Shown here: positions 10,713 through 23,261 of the stretch, one piece after another
How positions within the stretch are numbered: the stretch's first letter is position 1
How the letters are laid out: every line of letters begins with the position of its first letter
Origin: Myotis daubentonii
Taxonomy: Eukaryota; Chordata; Mammalia; Chiroptera; Vespertilionidae
Assembly (NCBI RefSeq): GCF_963259705.1
Contig: NC_081848.1
Coordinates: 56,726,895-56,790,894 of the forward strand
Length of the DNA: 64,000 nt
Direction: 5' to 3'
The notes under the pieces: model-generated
What the model saw: the letters and a program-made list of their open reading frames with translations, nothing else
What the model was told of the DNA's origin: nothing
Database searches by the model: none
Made by a program: the position numbers and the translations under genes

Positions 10713-11785
10713 GAGGGGGTTGGAACCCAGTACATGAAGGAAAGCAGCTAGTGAACAAGGCAGTGCGGAGCAGGAATGAAGGGTGGCATGTGAAGTGGCA
10801 GGTGAAGGTGCTTGGTGAGAAATGGCATCTCAGGGTGGGACGGACCCTAACGGTCCTTTGGTCCAGTGGCCTGCATGGAGCTTCAGTGCACTCGGCATGT
10901 CCCTCCCAAGGGCCACCCATCCTTGGGCCAGATTCCTCCAGTGATGGGAAATTCACATCTTTGGGTGTGAAAAGTCTTTGCTGCTGGGCTGAACTCTGCA
11001 TCCCTTTGGTTTATCTCCCTGGTCCTGGCTCTTCCTTGTGAGAAGAAGGAAGGCCACGTGCCTGCTCTGGCCTTTTGAGCCCTGATCTAGGCCATTGTCC
11101 AGACCTTCCCTGTTTGCCCTCTGATTCCCTGGTCTGGCTTTTCTTTCCTTCCTGACCCTTGTCTTGACCTGTTTTGATACTGCCTTTGGCCTTTATGATT
11201 TGACTTTCTTCCCAACTCCCTTCTTCTACCCCTTAGGTCTCTCTCTCCACAGCCTCTACCTGTCCTTCCTGTGATCTTGGTGTCCCTGTAGCTTTAGTTA
11301 GAATTTCTGTAACCCTGGAGTTGGTTGACTGACTCCAAGTATGTCATGCCCGCCCTCTTACTAATATGGCAAGTCTTTCTCTTGGCTGAAAGCGGCTCCT
11401 TGGCACTCCATCTGTGCCCCAGTGCCTCCCTCCCTCTTTCCTCCTCCCCCAGCCTCAATTAGCACCTCTGCAGAGGGCTTCCTGGAGGGTGGCTCCTGTC
11501 TAGCCAGCTACCCGCTGGACATTTGCCTCTGACTATTCTTTCAGTCTCTTGAGCTTAGCATGCCTTTCTGCCTGGCCTACAGCCACTCACTGAGCACTCA
11601 CACTGGGTCTGTGCCCCTTCCAGCCAGTGTCCCCCCGCCCTCCTCTCCCTATCTGATGGGCCAAAGCCTGCTTTGCCTTCTGGTATCCCAGGTTATGGGC
11701 ACAGGGACATCCTGGACTCTTTCGCTTAAGTCCACTTTTCATACCAAATCTATCATCTAGTCTGCCAAATTTTCATTCCTGGGCC
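10713..11785. other. Mostly unique sequence, no gene seen
   Basis: 10,830-11,030 ('tccagtgatgggaaattcac', 'gtcctggctcttcc') may be an old CR1/L3-type LINE tail. The rest is pyrimidine-rich unique sequence without splice-bounded exons. Confidence 0.4.
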
Positions 11786-11831
11786 TGTGTGTGTGTGTGT
11801 ATGTGTGTGTGTGTGTGTATGTGTGTGTGTG
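11786..11831 (+). repeat. (TG)n microsatellite
   Basis: TG run with two TATG interruptions. Confidence 0.97.
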
Positions 11832-11869
11832 AATAGAAAATCATAAACAAGCGGTTTTTCTCTTTTTCT

Positions 11870-12030
11870 GGCAGAATTTATTTTTATTTATTTTATTTTT
11901 CAATTACAGTTTGCATTCAATACTATTCTGTATTAGTTTCAGACATACAGCATAGTGGTTAGACAATCATGTACTTTACAGAGTGGTCCCCCTGGGTATT
12001 TCAAGTACCCAGCACAGGGCCTCTTTCATC
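11870..12030 (-). repeat. L1 3'UTR fragment, antisense
   Basis: 'tttttcaattacagtttgc', 'tctgtattagtttcagac' and 'acagcatagtggttagac' are typical of a Laurasiatherian L1 tail read in reverse. Confidence 0.65.
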
Positions 12031-12799
12031 TGCCCCTTCTGCCACCCCAGAGGCCCAGGTCCTCATCAACACAGCCCTGGAGTAACATAGTCCCTGTCCC
12101 GGACATGGGTGGGCAGTGCGGGGCATTGGGAACTCATTGATAGGCAAAGCAGAACTGGCGTCTGTCCCCATGGAACTTACAGCTTAGTGTGTCCATCCAC
12201 TTATTCAAGTGTTTATTGAGCACCCACCATGTTGACCTTGTCTAGTTGACTCAGTTGTACTGAGGGGGCCAGTTTCCAATAAGCAGCTTGACAATGGCTT
12301 TGATCACCAGAAGCAGTAAATGAGATGATTGTCTAGAAAATCAGACACACTTGCATTCTCTACCTCAAGAAACATGATTCTGAGAGTTTCTGGCATGAAA
12401 CCTTATCTGGGCATCTGACTGACTATGGTAGCCCTCCGTGGTATCTCAGGAAAGGCCAGGACTGGGGACGCTGCCCCAGGGGCTGCCCTGCATTCTTCGG
12501 ATGCTGATCCTGGGAGTTCCCTTATCCCAGTCCATCTTCCCATCACCCATGGCTGATGCACTTCAAGTACCCGCATCATCCCAGGAAGCCTGGCCATTGG
12601 GGATGAGGGTGCCCTGGCTGCTGAGGAAAGTTGAGATAAGCAGGCGGCATTGGAGACATCTGTGTCTAGAAAGCTACCTGTAGGGCAGGACTTCAGGCCA
12701 GAAGGAGGGTGGGGGCAGTGGAGAAGGACCTGGTGCTATTGCAGCCTGTGGGGTGTGTGCATGCCACATAGGCCAAATAAGATAACACGGTATCAGGGT
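12031..12799. other. Unique sequence with small L2 pieces
   Basis: 12,145-12,240 holds short L2-like pieces ('catggaacttacagctta', 'gtttattgagcacccacc'). No gene or RNA seen elsewhere. Confidence 0.4.
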
Positions 12800-13015
12800 T
12801 TCTTTAGAATATACAGATTTTAGGATCCCAGAGCCTTACCACTAGCTTGCTGGTGTCCTTGGGCTAGTGATTTAACTTCTCTGAGTGGCATGTATTTCCT
12901 CATCTTAAATGGCTGATACCAGTGGTACCAACCTCAGAGGATTATTGGGCATGTACATGAGTGAAAGTGAGGACGTGCCTGGTCATGGAAGGTCAATAAA
13001 TGGTAGCTATTTTTT
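12800..13015 (+). repeat. MIR SINE relic, sense
   Basis: 'gtgtccttgggctagtgat', 'ttaacttctctgagtgg', 'catcttaaatggctgat', 'ggtcaataaatggtagc' follow the MIR consensus order. Confidence 0.65.
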
Positions 13016-13619
13016 TATTATTATGGTTAGACTGGTGTTGAGGTTGGGGTCAGGCAGAAAGAACCAGAAGATGGGAAGGAGCAGAGTGCTCAGAGGTGTT
13101 TAAGTTCCAGCTGGGGAAACCGAGATCCTTCTACACAGGCAAGAGCGGGTGCAGGGATGGAAGGGAGACAGAGCTCAGGTCCAAAGTGAGTGAAGGTCAG
13201 GGATGTGGGGAGCCCCTACACAGGTCCCCGGAATATTTTGGGTTCTCAGCAGCTGCTTTGCTTAGCTGTCTGTTGGGGAGGTTGGACAGAGTGGGCAGAA
13301 GTGGGGCAATCTGAATTGGGGCATCTAACTTGCTCTTCCCCTGGTTTGAGCAGAACTGTTTCCAGAGCAGAGTAGAAGCTCCAGATGACCATGGCAGGGC
13401 CCTGGAGGCAGGCAGCTGGGCAGGCCCATCTAGACCAGCCCATAGAGGGTGCGGGGAGGGGGGGCGGCTCCAAAGAGATCGCCCTCTGGCCCACCTGGCA
13501 GCCCTGCACCTCCTCTCCATCTGTCCAGACTCTTCAAAGCTGTGCTTATCTCACCTCTTTCAGGATGCTTTTCTGATGACTGTAGCTCGGTGGATGACCC
13601 CTCTGCTTCCAGCAGTTTC
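13016..13619. other. Unique sequence, overlapping chance frames
   Basis: GC-rich sequence gives several overlapping frames of 60-120 codons on both strands. None has a domain, splice context or frame preference, so no gene is called. Confidence 0.45.
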
Positions 13620-13805
13620 TCTTTGTTCCCACTGTACTGGGCTAACTGCTTTACACACACTTTGGCATGTATTTCTCAAAGCATCTCTGTGAGCCAGAGG
13701 TTATTCCTATTTTACAGAGAGGAAAAGTGAGGCTCAGACAGATTAACTGCCAGCATCCCTCAACTGGGAAATGACAGAGCTGGGGTTATAAACAGCTCTG
13801 CCTGG
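13620..13805 (-). repeat. MIR SINE relic, antisense
   Basis: 'ctgggctaactgctttac', 'tattttacagagaggaaaag', 'tgaggctcagacagatt', 'aaatgacagagctggg'. Confidence 0.7.
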
Positions 13806-14869
13806 CTCTACAAACCCACACATTTCCCCAAAATGTACTGGCTTAAGATAACCAGTTTGAGGACTCACATATAAATTCAGAGAGGGCACAGCAAGGTGGT
13901 CTTGCTTCTCCTCCATAGGGTCTGGAGCCTCAGCTGGAAGGCTTGAAGGCTGGAGGCTGCTCATGCCCACCTCTGCTGACTGAGGCTGGGGCCTCTGGGC
14001 CTCCCCACATGGGTCTCACCTTGAACTTGCTCTGCATGGACTAGTTTGGGTTTCCTCATAACATGGTGGCATTGCCTCCCCCAGCCCATGAAGTGAGTCC
14101 AGAAAAGAGAGCGAATCAGGCAGAGGTCACGTAGGTTTTGATGACTTAGATCGGAACATGGGCAGTGTCAGTTCTGCTGTGTCCCAGAGGCCCATCTGGT
14201 CCCTAAGGCAGGGGAAGCAGATTCCACTTTTTGATGGAGGAGTAGCAAGGTTTAGAAAGGACATGTGTGACCAAGAATATTTCTGTGGCTGGCTGCTTTT
14301 GGAAAATACAACCTGTCACATGAAGGAACCTGGAGAAAAACACCCATGAGATGGTGAGTCCAGGAGACCCAGCCATGGACACACACAGGGTTTGTTGAAT
14401 TAAATGAATAAATATCAAATATCTAAGTCAAGCTGTTTTGGGGGTTTTATTCTTCTTCTTTCACTTTCCTATTTACTGGTTTCTCCTTTATTTTTGCAGC
14501 TGAAATGTTCCATTTCATGGTTGCTTTGCTTCAAGGTTTATTTCTTCTATTAGAGATTCAACAGGATGACATGTTATCATGGCATCTGCTTCATACCTTG
14601 CAAGAGTCTCTGTTGAGAAATTTTTAAAAGCCCCAAAGGCATGTCTTCAAACTTCCTTCAGCTCTTAGACAATATCCTCCTGGGCTTTGCTCAGCTATGC
14701 TCAGAGCCTAGGACCTATCCCCTGGGGATTTCCATGGACTGCATGGAGGTGACAGGGGACCCTGAAACCATAGTCTTGAGACTGGTCATGGGAGTAGGGC
14801 TTGAATCATATAGGCATAGTGTGCTAAGACTGGGTGGTGAGCTTTTGCTCATATGTCTACTTTTGGCTT
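13806..14869. other. Unique sequence, no gene seen
   Basis: No family recognised. The frame starting at 14,641 runs into the adjacent pyrimidine repeat and is not supported as coding. A short L2-tail-like 'ttgaattaaatgaataaat' occurs near 14,395. Confidence 0.45.
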
Positions 14870-15028
14870 CTCTGTCTCTCTCCCACTCTCTCCCTCTTTC
14901 TCCCCTCTCCCTCCTTTCCTCCCTCTTTTCCTTCCTTCTTTCCCCTCCCTCCCTCCCTCCCTCCCTCCCTCCCTCCCTCCCTCCCTCCCTCCCTCCCTCC
15001 CTCCCTTCCTCCCTCTCTTCTTTCTTTG
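14870..15028 (+). repeat. Polypyrimidine tract with (CCCT)n core
   Basis: Nearly pure C/T for about 155 bases; the core (about 14,944-15,018) is tandem CCCT/TCCC. It produces artificial Ser/Pro/Leu frames on the plus strand and Gly/Arg/Glu frames on the minus strand. Confidence 0.97.
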
Positions 15029-15189
15029 CAATTCTGGTTTTATTTATAGCTCAGTACTCCACAAACTGATCTCAAATTCTGTGAAAAATCACAAGTCTGT
15101 TTTGTCTTATGATGCAGTGAGCTGCTCATGAGAGTCGCTGCAGGAGGACCTCTGACCTGGTTGCCTAGCTCAACAGTAAGGGCTGGCAT

Positions 15190-15340
15190 GGAGCATCAGG
15201 ACAGCTGGATTAAGACCTGCACTTCACCTTTCAGCCTCACTTCACTTTCCTCATCTGTAAAATAGGGTGATAGCACCACCTTCTTCCCCACCAGGGGCTG
15301 TAGCGAAGGTTGCAGGAAACCCTGGAGAGGAGAGGGTTTT
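15190..15340 (+). repeat. MIR fragment, sense
   Basis: 'ctttcctcatctgtaaaat' then 'agggtgatagcaccacc', the MIR core in sense orientation. Confidence 0.6.
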
Positions 15341-16019
15341 GAAACTATGAAGGGCTGGGTCAAACTCTGAAGTCACTCCTTTGAGTCAGTGCTTTTGTCT
15401 GCACACTGGAGTGGAGGGTGGAGATAATTCATGTACCAGTGGCTGTAAGTGATTGACATCAGATCTGTCTTTCCTCCCAGGAGGAAGTGGGGCGAACTTA
15501 GATGGGGTGGGGGGCCAGGAAAGGGATCCAGGTTCCTGAGTGGAGCACAGGGCACTGCCTGAGGAGGACTGTGGCCCCACTGAAGCGCTGGGTTTGTGTG
15601 GGAAGGTGGCTGGGGGGAGAGGGGAAGAGGGAGTTGACAACCTCTCCAGAGGAGAAAGGGATAAAGGGAGGGTAAAGGGCAGGCAAACAGGGTCCCATGC
15701 TCCTCCTCCCCAAAGAAGACACAAGCAGACAGATATGGCTCAATAAACAAACCCCACCCCACCTCAATGCTGCTGACCCCAGTTAACACTGGGGTGGAAT
15801 TATTTCTTTCGCAGGAGCTATTGCCTGTTAACTGGGAGGCACAGCACGGGCGGCTTTTGTAGAAATCATCAGGGAACCAGGCTGCTGACTGGAGCCCAGA
15901 TAACTGCATCTTCTGTGTTTACAGAGCCCGGCTGGCTTTTAATCATCCCAGGGTCACCTCAGAGAGCCGTGAGATTGAATGGAGTTAGGAAATCTGTGTT
16001 TTTCTTTATAAAAAGTGAA
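15341..16019. other. Unique sequence, no gene seen
   Basis: The longest minus-strand frame in the window (178 codons, 15,373-15,909) falls here. It is Pro/Ser/Leu-rich, has no recognisable domain and overlaps two other minus-strand frames of similar length, so it is treated as chance. Confidence 0.5.
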
Positions 16020-16460
16020 GTAAAATTTCAACAGTTTTAAATCACAAAGACTACGTTCATTATAAAGAAATTTTGAAATACAGATGGTCAAGAGAAGAAA
16101 ATAAATACTCAAAAAACAAGGAAGAAAGAAAGAAAAACCACCTTGGTTATACTTCCAGAAAAAAGATTTTGAACAAAATAAATATGGTTCATACTTTACA
16201 GACTGGTAACTGGCTTCCCACCCCTCCTCCCCATACTCCCATCAATAAACGACCACTTTAAATGGTAATTATTCATTTTCTTGGGTGTACCATGGTTTAT
16301 TTTACCAATTCCTATTTTAGGACATTTAGATCACGTTTTTTCCCTATTAGAATCAATAGCATCATGAGGACATCCCCAGCTAATTGTCTTCATATATCTT
16401 CTCTTATTTCTTTAGTATGTATTCCTCAAGATATAACACGCTTGTTAAAGCTTTTTAAAA
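16020..16460. repeat. Possible decayed L1M-type sequence
   Basis: Patches such as 'aaattttgaaatacagatgg', 'gtgtaccatggtttatttt' and 'ggacatttagatcacg' resemble an old L1-associated sequence in mammals. Identity and edges are uncertain. Confidence 0.35.
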
Positions 16461-16519
16461 GCTTTGAAGAGTCTGAGAAAAAAGTATATACTTTATGCAA
16501 TAGCAGCAGTGCTTGGTGA

Positions 16520-16765
16520 TGTTAATTCATCATCAATGCTTCGTGTTTTCCAGGTGACAGACTGCAAACATTTTATAGACATCATCTCAATCTCTCCTCT
16601 GATCTTACAAGAGTATTATTATCCCCATTTTGCAGATGGGAAAACTGAAGACCAAAGGGACAGAGTAACTTTCTCAAGGTTATGCAGCAGGAATGGCAGA
16701 GCTGGGATTCGAACCCAGCTCAGACAGACTCCAAAGCTCCTGCTCAGATTCTTATGCTATCTTGC
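16520..16765 (-). repeat. MIR SINE relic, antisense
   Basis: 'ttatccccattttgcagatg', 'ggaatggcagagctgggat', 'tcgaacccagctcagac'. The reversed tRNA head is well preserved. Confidence 0.8.
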
Positions 16766-16812
16766 CTCCCACTTGCACATTCATGGAGGTTGCTGCCTAA
16801 TGAAGCACCAGG

Positions 16813-16813
16813 T

Positions 16814-16848
<35 letters not shown>
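16813..16848 (+). repeat. (TTTA)n microsatellite
   Basis: Nine perfect TTTA units. Confidence 0.97.
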
Positions 16849-17771
16849 CAAGCTAACTGTTCCTTTTCCCTTTGGCTGCTATTTTTATGGGCTGAAGAGG
16901 TTCTGAATGACTAAGAACAGTTTTTGATTAATTAGATTTTTGTTGCCAAGCAATTAATTTGGTCCCCCCCACTCCTCTCTTCTTGCTCAAAAAGCATACA
17001 AGAAAATGATTTCAGCAGCGGGGATAATTATAGAAAATGTGGTGTTAGCTCAAACGGAGTGTAAATACTGTAGACTTTGTGGTGTTCTCCAGGACCACTA
17101 GCGTGGAAAGAAGAGAGTGAACATTAAGAGAGAGCAGACACCAGACTGGGGACCTCACAGTCACTATCTGTGCTTGCCTCTCTGACCATCTCAAAGAGAA
17201 TCAATCTCAAGATTTGCGCCGGGGTTTTAGTGGGAGGACAGGAGCCCATTGGAATCACTGGGTAGACTCAGGTAGGTAACAAAGGCCCAGCAAAGGCACA
17301 GGTGAAATCGAGGCCCTCTTTTTTCTGGCACTTTCCTTGCCTGGTGGTTGTAGTTTCTCTCTGGTGCATGCACATATACAGCCCCATTGCAGGCTCATGC
17401 CTGTGGGTTTAAAGTCAGAGGGCTACAGGGGTTGCTTGTTAAAAGGCAGGGAATAGGGTGGCTCTGCAGGGATGGGGAATGGCGGGGGGCGGGGAGGTGA
17501 GCAGGGGAAGAGGACAGTCTCACACCAGTGATCCAGGTTGGAACGGAGAGACTGGAGGAGTCCACCTTTACTTCTGTTTGATTGGACTTGTCTAACACTT
17601 TCTAGATTTATTCATTTTGCTTGAGCGCTTCCTAGTAGCTTCCTAGGAAAGGATTCACGGGAATACACTGTTTCCATTTTTGGAAGTCTCAATATTCCAT
17701 TCTGGTCCTGTCAAGATTGGTTATAGAATTCCAGTCTGAGAGCTAGAATCTTGAAGTCATTTCTGCTACCA
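16849..17771. other. Unique sequence, no gene seen
   Basis: AT-rich patches with ATTAATTAGATT-like cores at about 16,925-16,965, then ordinary unique sequence. No exon or repeat identified. Confidence 0.45.
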
Positions 17772-18062
17772 CATTGCTACTCAAAGTGTGGTCCAGGGAC
17801 CACTGTCAATCTGCAAACTGTCATCCATCTGTGAGAGGAGGTAAGTACAGAAATTGAAAGTAAGCATTTCTAAACTTTTGTACTAATTTGATTGTGTCAT
17901 TTTTATGTCTGTTGAAGCTGATAATAAAATTTGGGCCTGTATGCATTTTTTTAAATTTTTATTTTTCCTAGTAATTTTTTTGTACTCTGTTTTATAAAAG
18001 GAAGAGTCAGTGAAGACTGGAAACAAAGTAAAGTCCTTCACTACATACTTTGAGAAGCACTG
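17772..18062. mobile_element. Ancient hAT (Charlie-type) MITE
   Basis: Imperfect inverted ends: CATTGCTACTCAAAGTGTGG on the left and, on the right, 'cttcactacatactttgagaagcactg', whose complement starts CAGTGCTTCTCAAAGTATG. The flanking 8-mers match only 5 of 8, consistent with great age. No transposase. Confidence 0.6.
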
Positions 18063-20424
18063 TTCTAGAATAGTGTTCTAGAACAGTCCTTTGTCAGTGG
18101 TCTTGGTATTTTGTCAGAGCTTTGTTTCTCTCTGGAGAATATTGGGTTTTCTCTGTACCTCTAGGGTTCAGAATTTCACTGTGAGAAGGCTTAGTGAGGG
18201 CATCATTCTGCTGGGCCCACAATGGGTCCTTCAACCTGGAGACTCCATTCATTCATATAAGTTTCTTCCTTCTATTTTTTTTCTCTTCTATTTTTTCTGG
18301 AATTCTTGTTAGTTGGATATAGAGCCTCCTGCTTCAAATGTTGAAACTTTTATTTTGTCCCCATATTTTCAGTCTCTTTTTGCTTTACTTTTTATAAGAT
18401 TCTTTAACTTCATCTTCCAACTATTTCATCTGCTTAAGCAGGTTATCACTTATCATTTTTATATACTATTATATTTTTAATTTTAAAAGCTCTTTCTTAT
18501 TATTTGATTACCTCTCATATAACATTCTCTTTCTTTTTTTTGATAGGCAAGTGTCAGTTTTTTGTTTGTTTGTTTAGGAAACAGATAAGCCTGCTTCCTG
18601 CAGTATATTGTTATCAGAGTTTGTTCACTGATGCTAGCAGAGCCAAACACTAACCACCAAGAATTGCAGAGGAGAAATATTGGCTACTTTATTATAAATG
18701 GCACCACCCAGGAGAATGGGAAGCTGATGCTCAAAAGCCTGAACTCCCCGATGGCATGTAGGTTACAGAATATTTAGGTCAAAGTCACAAACGCCATGGG
18801 TTATGGTTTTTTTTTCTGTGCTGGGAGCTGATACGCCGGAGGTGAGGTAAGGGCAATAAATCATTTCTTTAGGCCTTGAGGACAGTTCTGAGGTCTGGTC
18901 TGGCGTCCCTCTGTCTGGTTTCATGGGAAAGTAACCAGGGGGTCGTTCCACCTTAGGGCTCAGGAGCTGAAACATAATTTAGGTCAAGATGTAATCTTCA
19001 GCCTGCAGAGGTCCAGGCCTTGTGATCATTAGTCAGATGCAGGCTCCTGTCTTTTGCTGCCTCAGGTGTTGCTGATTATCAAGGGAAAGACTAGGTCTCT
19101 GAAGGGGTAGGAAAAGGGGGGAGAGAGAGATGATTTCTAGAGCTAGGATTTAAAGCTAAATTTAATCAAGGCCATAAGGAACCTCTCTTTCAATGTTTCT
19201 TTTTTTTTTTTCTATGGATTGAGTTTAGCTTCTCTTTACATTGATGACTCTTGTCAAAGAACTTGGTTGTCCATTCCTATCTAATAATAAGGCAAAATGA
19301 AAGGGCTGGTCAATGGCTCTGTGTATGAGTATGGATATGGGGCTTGTCAATTGGAAGACCACTCTTGGGTGACCCGGTGGGAGGCTAGCACTGGGAGAAA
19401 CCCAAATATCAGTATCTAACAGTCTTTTCTTTGAGACTGTTCAGATTCTCCAGAGAAGAATTTCCTGATCTCCGCCCTGGGGAAGGGTGGGGGTGGGCTA
19501 GGGTGATGGACATATCCAGCTGCTGGGGGTCTGCATCTCTGGAGAAAGAAGGCCAGGGGCTCCAAGTTCAGATACAGACGGTCTGCAGCTCCGCACTGCC
19601 CCTGCCCTTCATGGCAGTTTTGATCAAGTCTTGAGCTTCTCCAAGGTTCCAGAGGGCACACTGGCACTCTTTTTTGCCTTACTTTCCTCTGTAAATATTT
19701 GTGCCTCTTTTGTCTGCTAAATCATCCATTACTCTTCCATTAATTTTTCCTCTTCCAGAATTTATTGAAATCTCTCATCCACTCATGCCCCCTTTCCTAT
19801 TCCCTTTGTCTGTGATCAATAAACAATTTAAACTAGGAGACTACATCCTGTACTTTTAGAGGTAACTGTGCAAGATTGAATATTTGTTCATATTCAATTT
19901 CTTTTCATTAGTTTCAACCTACTTTGGACTCTATGTTGTGATGCATAGGTTAGTAGTCATGTCTTCATACAACTTATTGAAAATAATGTTGAAACAAGAT
20001 AGGATCAAGCAGATAGCCCAGTGGCATATTTCTAAAGACCTCCACTGATGTAAACAGACACTGTGTCTGTCTTGTTCGTATGTGGAATCTATCCCTGGCA
20101 GGAGAACTTCGTTGTTTTACGGTAAACATTTGCTGAATGTAACCTTCATATCACAGAAAGACATGAGGATGATCCTGTGACATTTGTTCCCAGCAGCCCA
20201 TGCTGGTCATGCTGCTTACCACTTCCCTCTTGCTCATGAAATATTATGATTTAATTACCCCTTACAGGACTTTTCCAGGGACTGATATTCAATTCATGGG
20301 TTGTGTCTTCTGAAAGATGCCTGGTTGCCTTTCCTAGCTCCTCCCCTGGTCTCACATATCCTAGTTCATTACAATGCTGGTACTGGAGGTGCTTCCTACC
20401 TCGGGTTTTTTGGGTGGCCCATAC
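18063..20424. other. Unclassified sequence, no gene seen
   Basis: No confident repeat or coding call in 2.3 kb. 18,560-19,200 contains a repeated 'atttaggtcaa' motif and might be an old LTR. Frames at 19,416-19,667 on both strands overlap and cancel each other. Confidence 0.35.
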
Positions 20425-20868
20425 ATCTCATTGATTTTATTTTATTTTTAAAAATTTATCTTTATTTGTTGAAAGTTCCCCTTTACAGATGTCCCCTTTT
20501 GTCCCCATTGACCCCTTCTAGCCTGCCCCCTCCCTCTGCTCCAAGCCTTCATCACACTATTGTCTGCACCCATGAGTGTGTATATATATATTCATTCTTT
20601 GGTTAAACTCTTCCCACCCACTCCCCTTCAGTCTGGGACTTGTCAGTCTATTCCATGTTTCCATGTCTCTGGATCTACTTTGTTCGTCAGTTTATTTTGT
20701 TTATTAGATTCCACATATAAGTGAGATCATGTGATCCTTGTCTTTCTCTGACTGGTTTATTTCCCTTAGCGTAATTTCACTCTCCAGGTCCCTCCATGTT
20801 GTCTCCCAGGGCAAGAGAGCCTTCTTTTTTACTGCTGTATAATATTCCATGGTGTAAATGTACCACAG
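20425..20868 (-). mobile_element. LINE-1 3' end, antisense (older copy)
   Basis: Reversed L1 3'UTR and ORF2 end: 'catataagtgagatcatgtg', 'ttctctgactggtttattt', 'tactgctgtataatattcc', 'aatgtaccacagc'. It is cut at about 20,868, where the younger antisense L1 begins with its reversed poly(A). Confidence 0.8.
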
Positions 20869-22150
20869 CTTTTTTTAAAAATTGTTTTATTGCTTAAAGT
20901 ATTACAAAGAGTATTACATATGTCTCCTTTTTTCCCCGCCCTTGACAATCCCCTGGCCTCCCCTACCCCGCAGTGTCTTATGTCCATTGGTTGTGCTTAT
21001 ATGCATGCATACAAGTCCTTCGGTTGATCTCTTACCCCCCTCCCACCCCCAACCCTCCCCAGCCTTCCGGCTGTAGTTTGACAGTCTGTTCGAGGCTGCT
21101 CTGCCTCTGTATCTATTTTTTGTTCATAAGTTTATAATGGTCTTCATTATCCATAAATGAGTGAGATCATGTGGTATTTTTCTTTCATTGACTGGCTTAT
21201 TCACTTATTCACATTGACTGCTTATTCACTTAGCACAATGCTCTCCAGCTCCATCCATGCTGTTGCAAATGGTAAGAATTCCTTCTTTTTTACAGCAGCA
21301 TGGTATTCCATCAGGTAGATGTACCACAGTTTTCTAATCCATTCATCTACTGATGGGCACTTGGGCTGTTTCCAGATCTTAGCTATTGTAAATTGTGCTA
21401 TGAACATAGGGGTGCATATATTCTTTCTGATTGGTGTTTCGGGTTTCTTAGGATATATTCCTAGAAGTGGGATTACTGGGTCAAATGGCAGTTCCATATT
21501 TAATTTTTTGAGGAAACTTCATACTGTTTTCATAGTGGGTGCACCAGTCTGTATTCCCACCAGAAGTGTACTAGGGTTCCCTTTTCTCCGCATCTTCACC
21601 AGCACATGTCATTTGTTGATGGTAGCCATTCTGAGAGGTATAAGGTGATATCTCATTGTTTTAATTTGCATCTCTCTGATGATTAGTGACTTTGAGCATT
21701 TTTTCATATGTTTCTTGGCCATCTGTATGTCCGCTTTAGAGAAGTGTCTATTTAGGTCCTTTGCCCACTATTGATTGGATTGTTTGTCTTCCTTTTGTTA
21801 TGTTGTATGAGTTCCTTATATATTTTGGATATTAACCCTTTATCAGATGTATCATTGGCAAATATGCTCTCCCATACAGTGGGCTCCCTTTTCATTTTGT
21901 TGATGGTTTCTTTTGCTGTGCAGAAGCTTTTTATTTTGAAGTAGTCCCATTTGTTTATTTTCTTTTGTTTCCCTTGCTCTAGGCAATGTATTGGCAAACA
22001 TACTGTTATGAAAGATGTGTGAGATTTTGCTGCCTATGCTTTCTTCTAGGATTTTTATGATTTCACAACTTACATTTAAGCCTTTTATCCATCTTGAATT
22101 TATTCCTGTATATGGTGTAAGTTGGTGATCTAGTTTCATTTTTTTGCAAC
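20869..22150 (-). pseudogene. LINE-1 3' part with ORF2 C-terminus, antisense
   Basis: A 5'-truncated bat L1 reading right to left. It includes about 300 codons of the ORF2 C-terminal region, broken by frameshifts and stops, then the 3'UTR and 'ataaaacaattttt' end near 20,880. Translated fragments 'FTIAKIWKQPKCPSVDEW' and 'KKEFLPFATAWMELESIV' (21,222-21,497) and '[17 protein letters not shown]' (about 21,900) are diagnostic of L1 ORF2. The reverse transcriptase and endonuclease domains are missing, so it is dead. It inserted into the older antisense L1 on its left. Confidence 0.9.
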
Positions 22151-22548
22151 ATAATACTCAATGGGCAAAAACTAAAACCATTTCCCCTAAGAACAGGAAC
22201 AAGACTTCCATAGTACTGGAAGTCTTAGATACAGTGTTCAGACAAGAAGAAACCATAAAAGCCATCTGAATTGGAAAGGAGAAAGAAAAACTGTCATTAC
22301 TCTCGGATGACATGATATTACACATAGAAAACCCTAAAGACTCCACCAAAAAGCCACTAGATTTAATAAATGAATTTGGCAATATAGCAGGATACAAAAT
22401 TAACACCCAGAAATTGATGGCATTTTTATAGACAAATAATGAACTCTCAGAAAGAAAAACTAAAAAATCCCATTTACCATTACAACAACAAAAACATTAA
22501 GATACTTAGGAATAAATGTAACCAAGGAGGTAAAAGACCTGTACTTGA

Positions 22549-22752
22549 GCCCTAGCCAGCTTGGCTCAGTGGATAGAGCGCTGGCCTGTAGACTGAAGGG
22601 TTGCAGGTTCCTTTCCGGTCAAGGGCATATGCCTGGGTTGCAGGCTAAATCCCCAGTGCAGGGGGCAGCTGATCAGTGATTTTCTCTCATCATGATGTTT
22701 CTATCTCTCTCTACCCCTCTTCCTTCCTCTCCGAAAGCAATTAAAAAAAAAT
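22549..22752 (+). mobile_element. Ves-type SINE inside L1, sense
   Basis: Full-length tRNA-derived bat SINE: A-box-like 'cttggctcagtggatagagc', B-box-like 'gcaggttcctttccgg', body 'ggcatatgcctgggttgc', 'tttctctcatcatgatg', C/T-rich segment and A-rich tail. The internal RNA polymerase III boxes are recognisable but mutated. The flanks share a weak duplication (ACCTGTACTT and ACCTATAGTT). Confidence 0.9.
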
Positions 22753-23261
22753 ACCTATAGTTTTCCAAAACTGCAAGATGTTGAAAAAAGAGATAGAGGA
22801 AGATAGAAACAAATGGACGAATACGCCATGCTCATGGATTGGTAGAATTAACATCATTCAAATGTCCATGATACCAAAAGCCATCTATAGATCCAATGCA
22901 ATCCCTATTAAAATACCAACAGCATATTTCACATATCTAGAACAAATAGTCCAAAAATATATTTGAAATTAAAAAAACAAACAAACAGTGGCAGCAATCT
23001 TGAGAAAAGAGAACAAAGTTGGAGGGCTCACAATACCAGATACCAAGTTATAGTACAAAACCACTGAAATCAGGACAGCCTGGTACTGGCACAAGAACAG
23101 GTATGTAGATCATTGGAACAGAACAGAGACCCCAGAAATCTATCCAAACCATTACACTCAATTAATATTTGACAAAGGAGGCAAGACTACAAAATAGAGT
23201 AAACATAGTCTCTTCAATAAATGGTGTTGGGGAAATTGGACAGGCACATCCATACCTCTCA

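Noticed and set aside
14641..15069. 142-codon frame with a Pro/Ser-rich tail
   Set aside because: The tail is the (CCCT)n tract, and the upstream part shows no family match.
15373..15909. 178-codon minus-strand frame
   Set aside because: Low-complexity Pro/Ser/Leu composition, overlapping frames of similar length on the same strand, no domain or splice context.
21222..21497. Independent small gene with a conserved protein
   Set aside because: It is the ORF2 C-terminus of a 5'-truncated LINE-1.
22151..22548. Twin-primed 5' inversion of the antisense L1
   Set aside because: The sense sequence continues through to a complete L1 3' end at 24.69 kb, so it is a separate L1 rather than an inverted 5' piece.
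22549..22752. tRNA gene
   Set aside because: The tRNA-like head belongs to a Ves SINE with a body and A-rich tail, and the boxes are mutated. The same applies to the SINEs at 30.0, 31.2, 47.7 and 51.5 kb.
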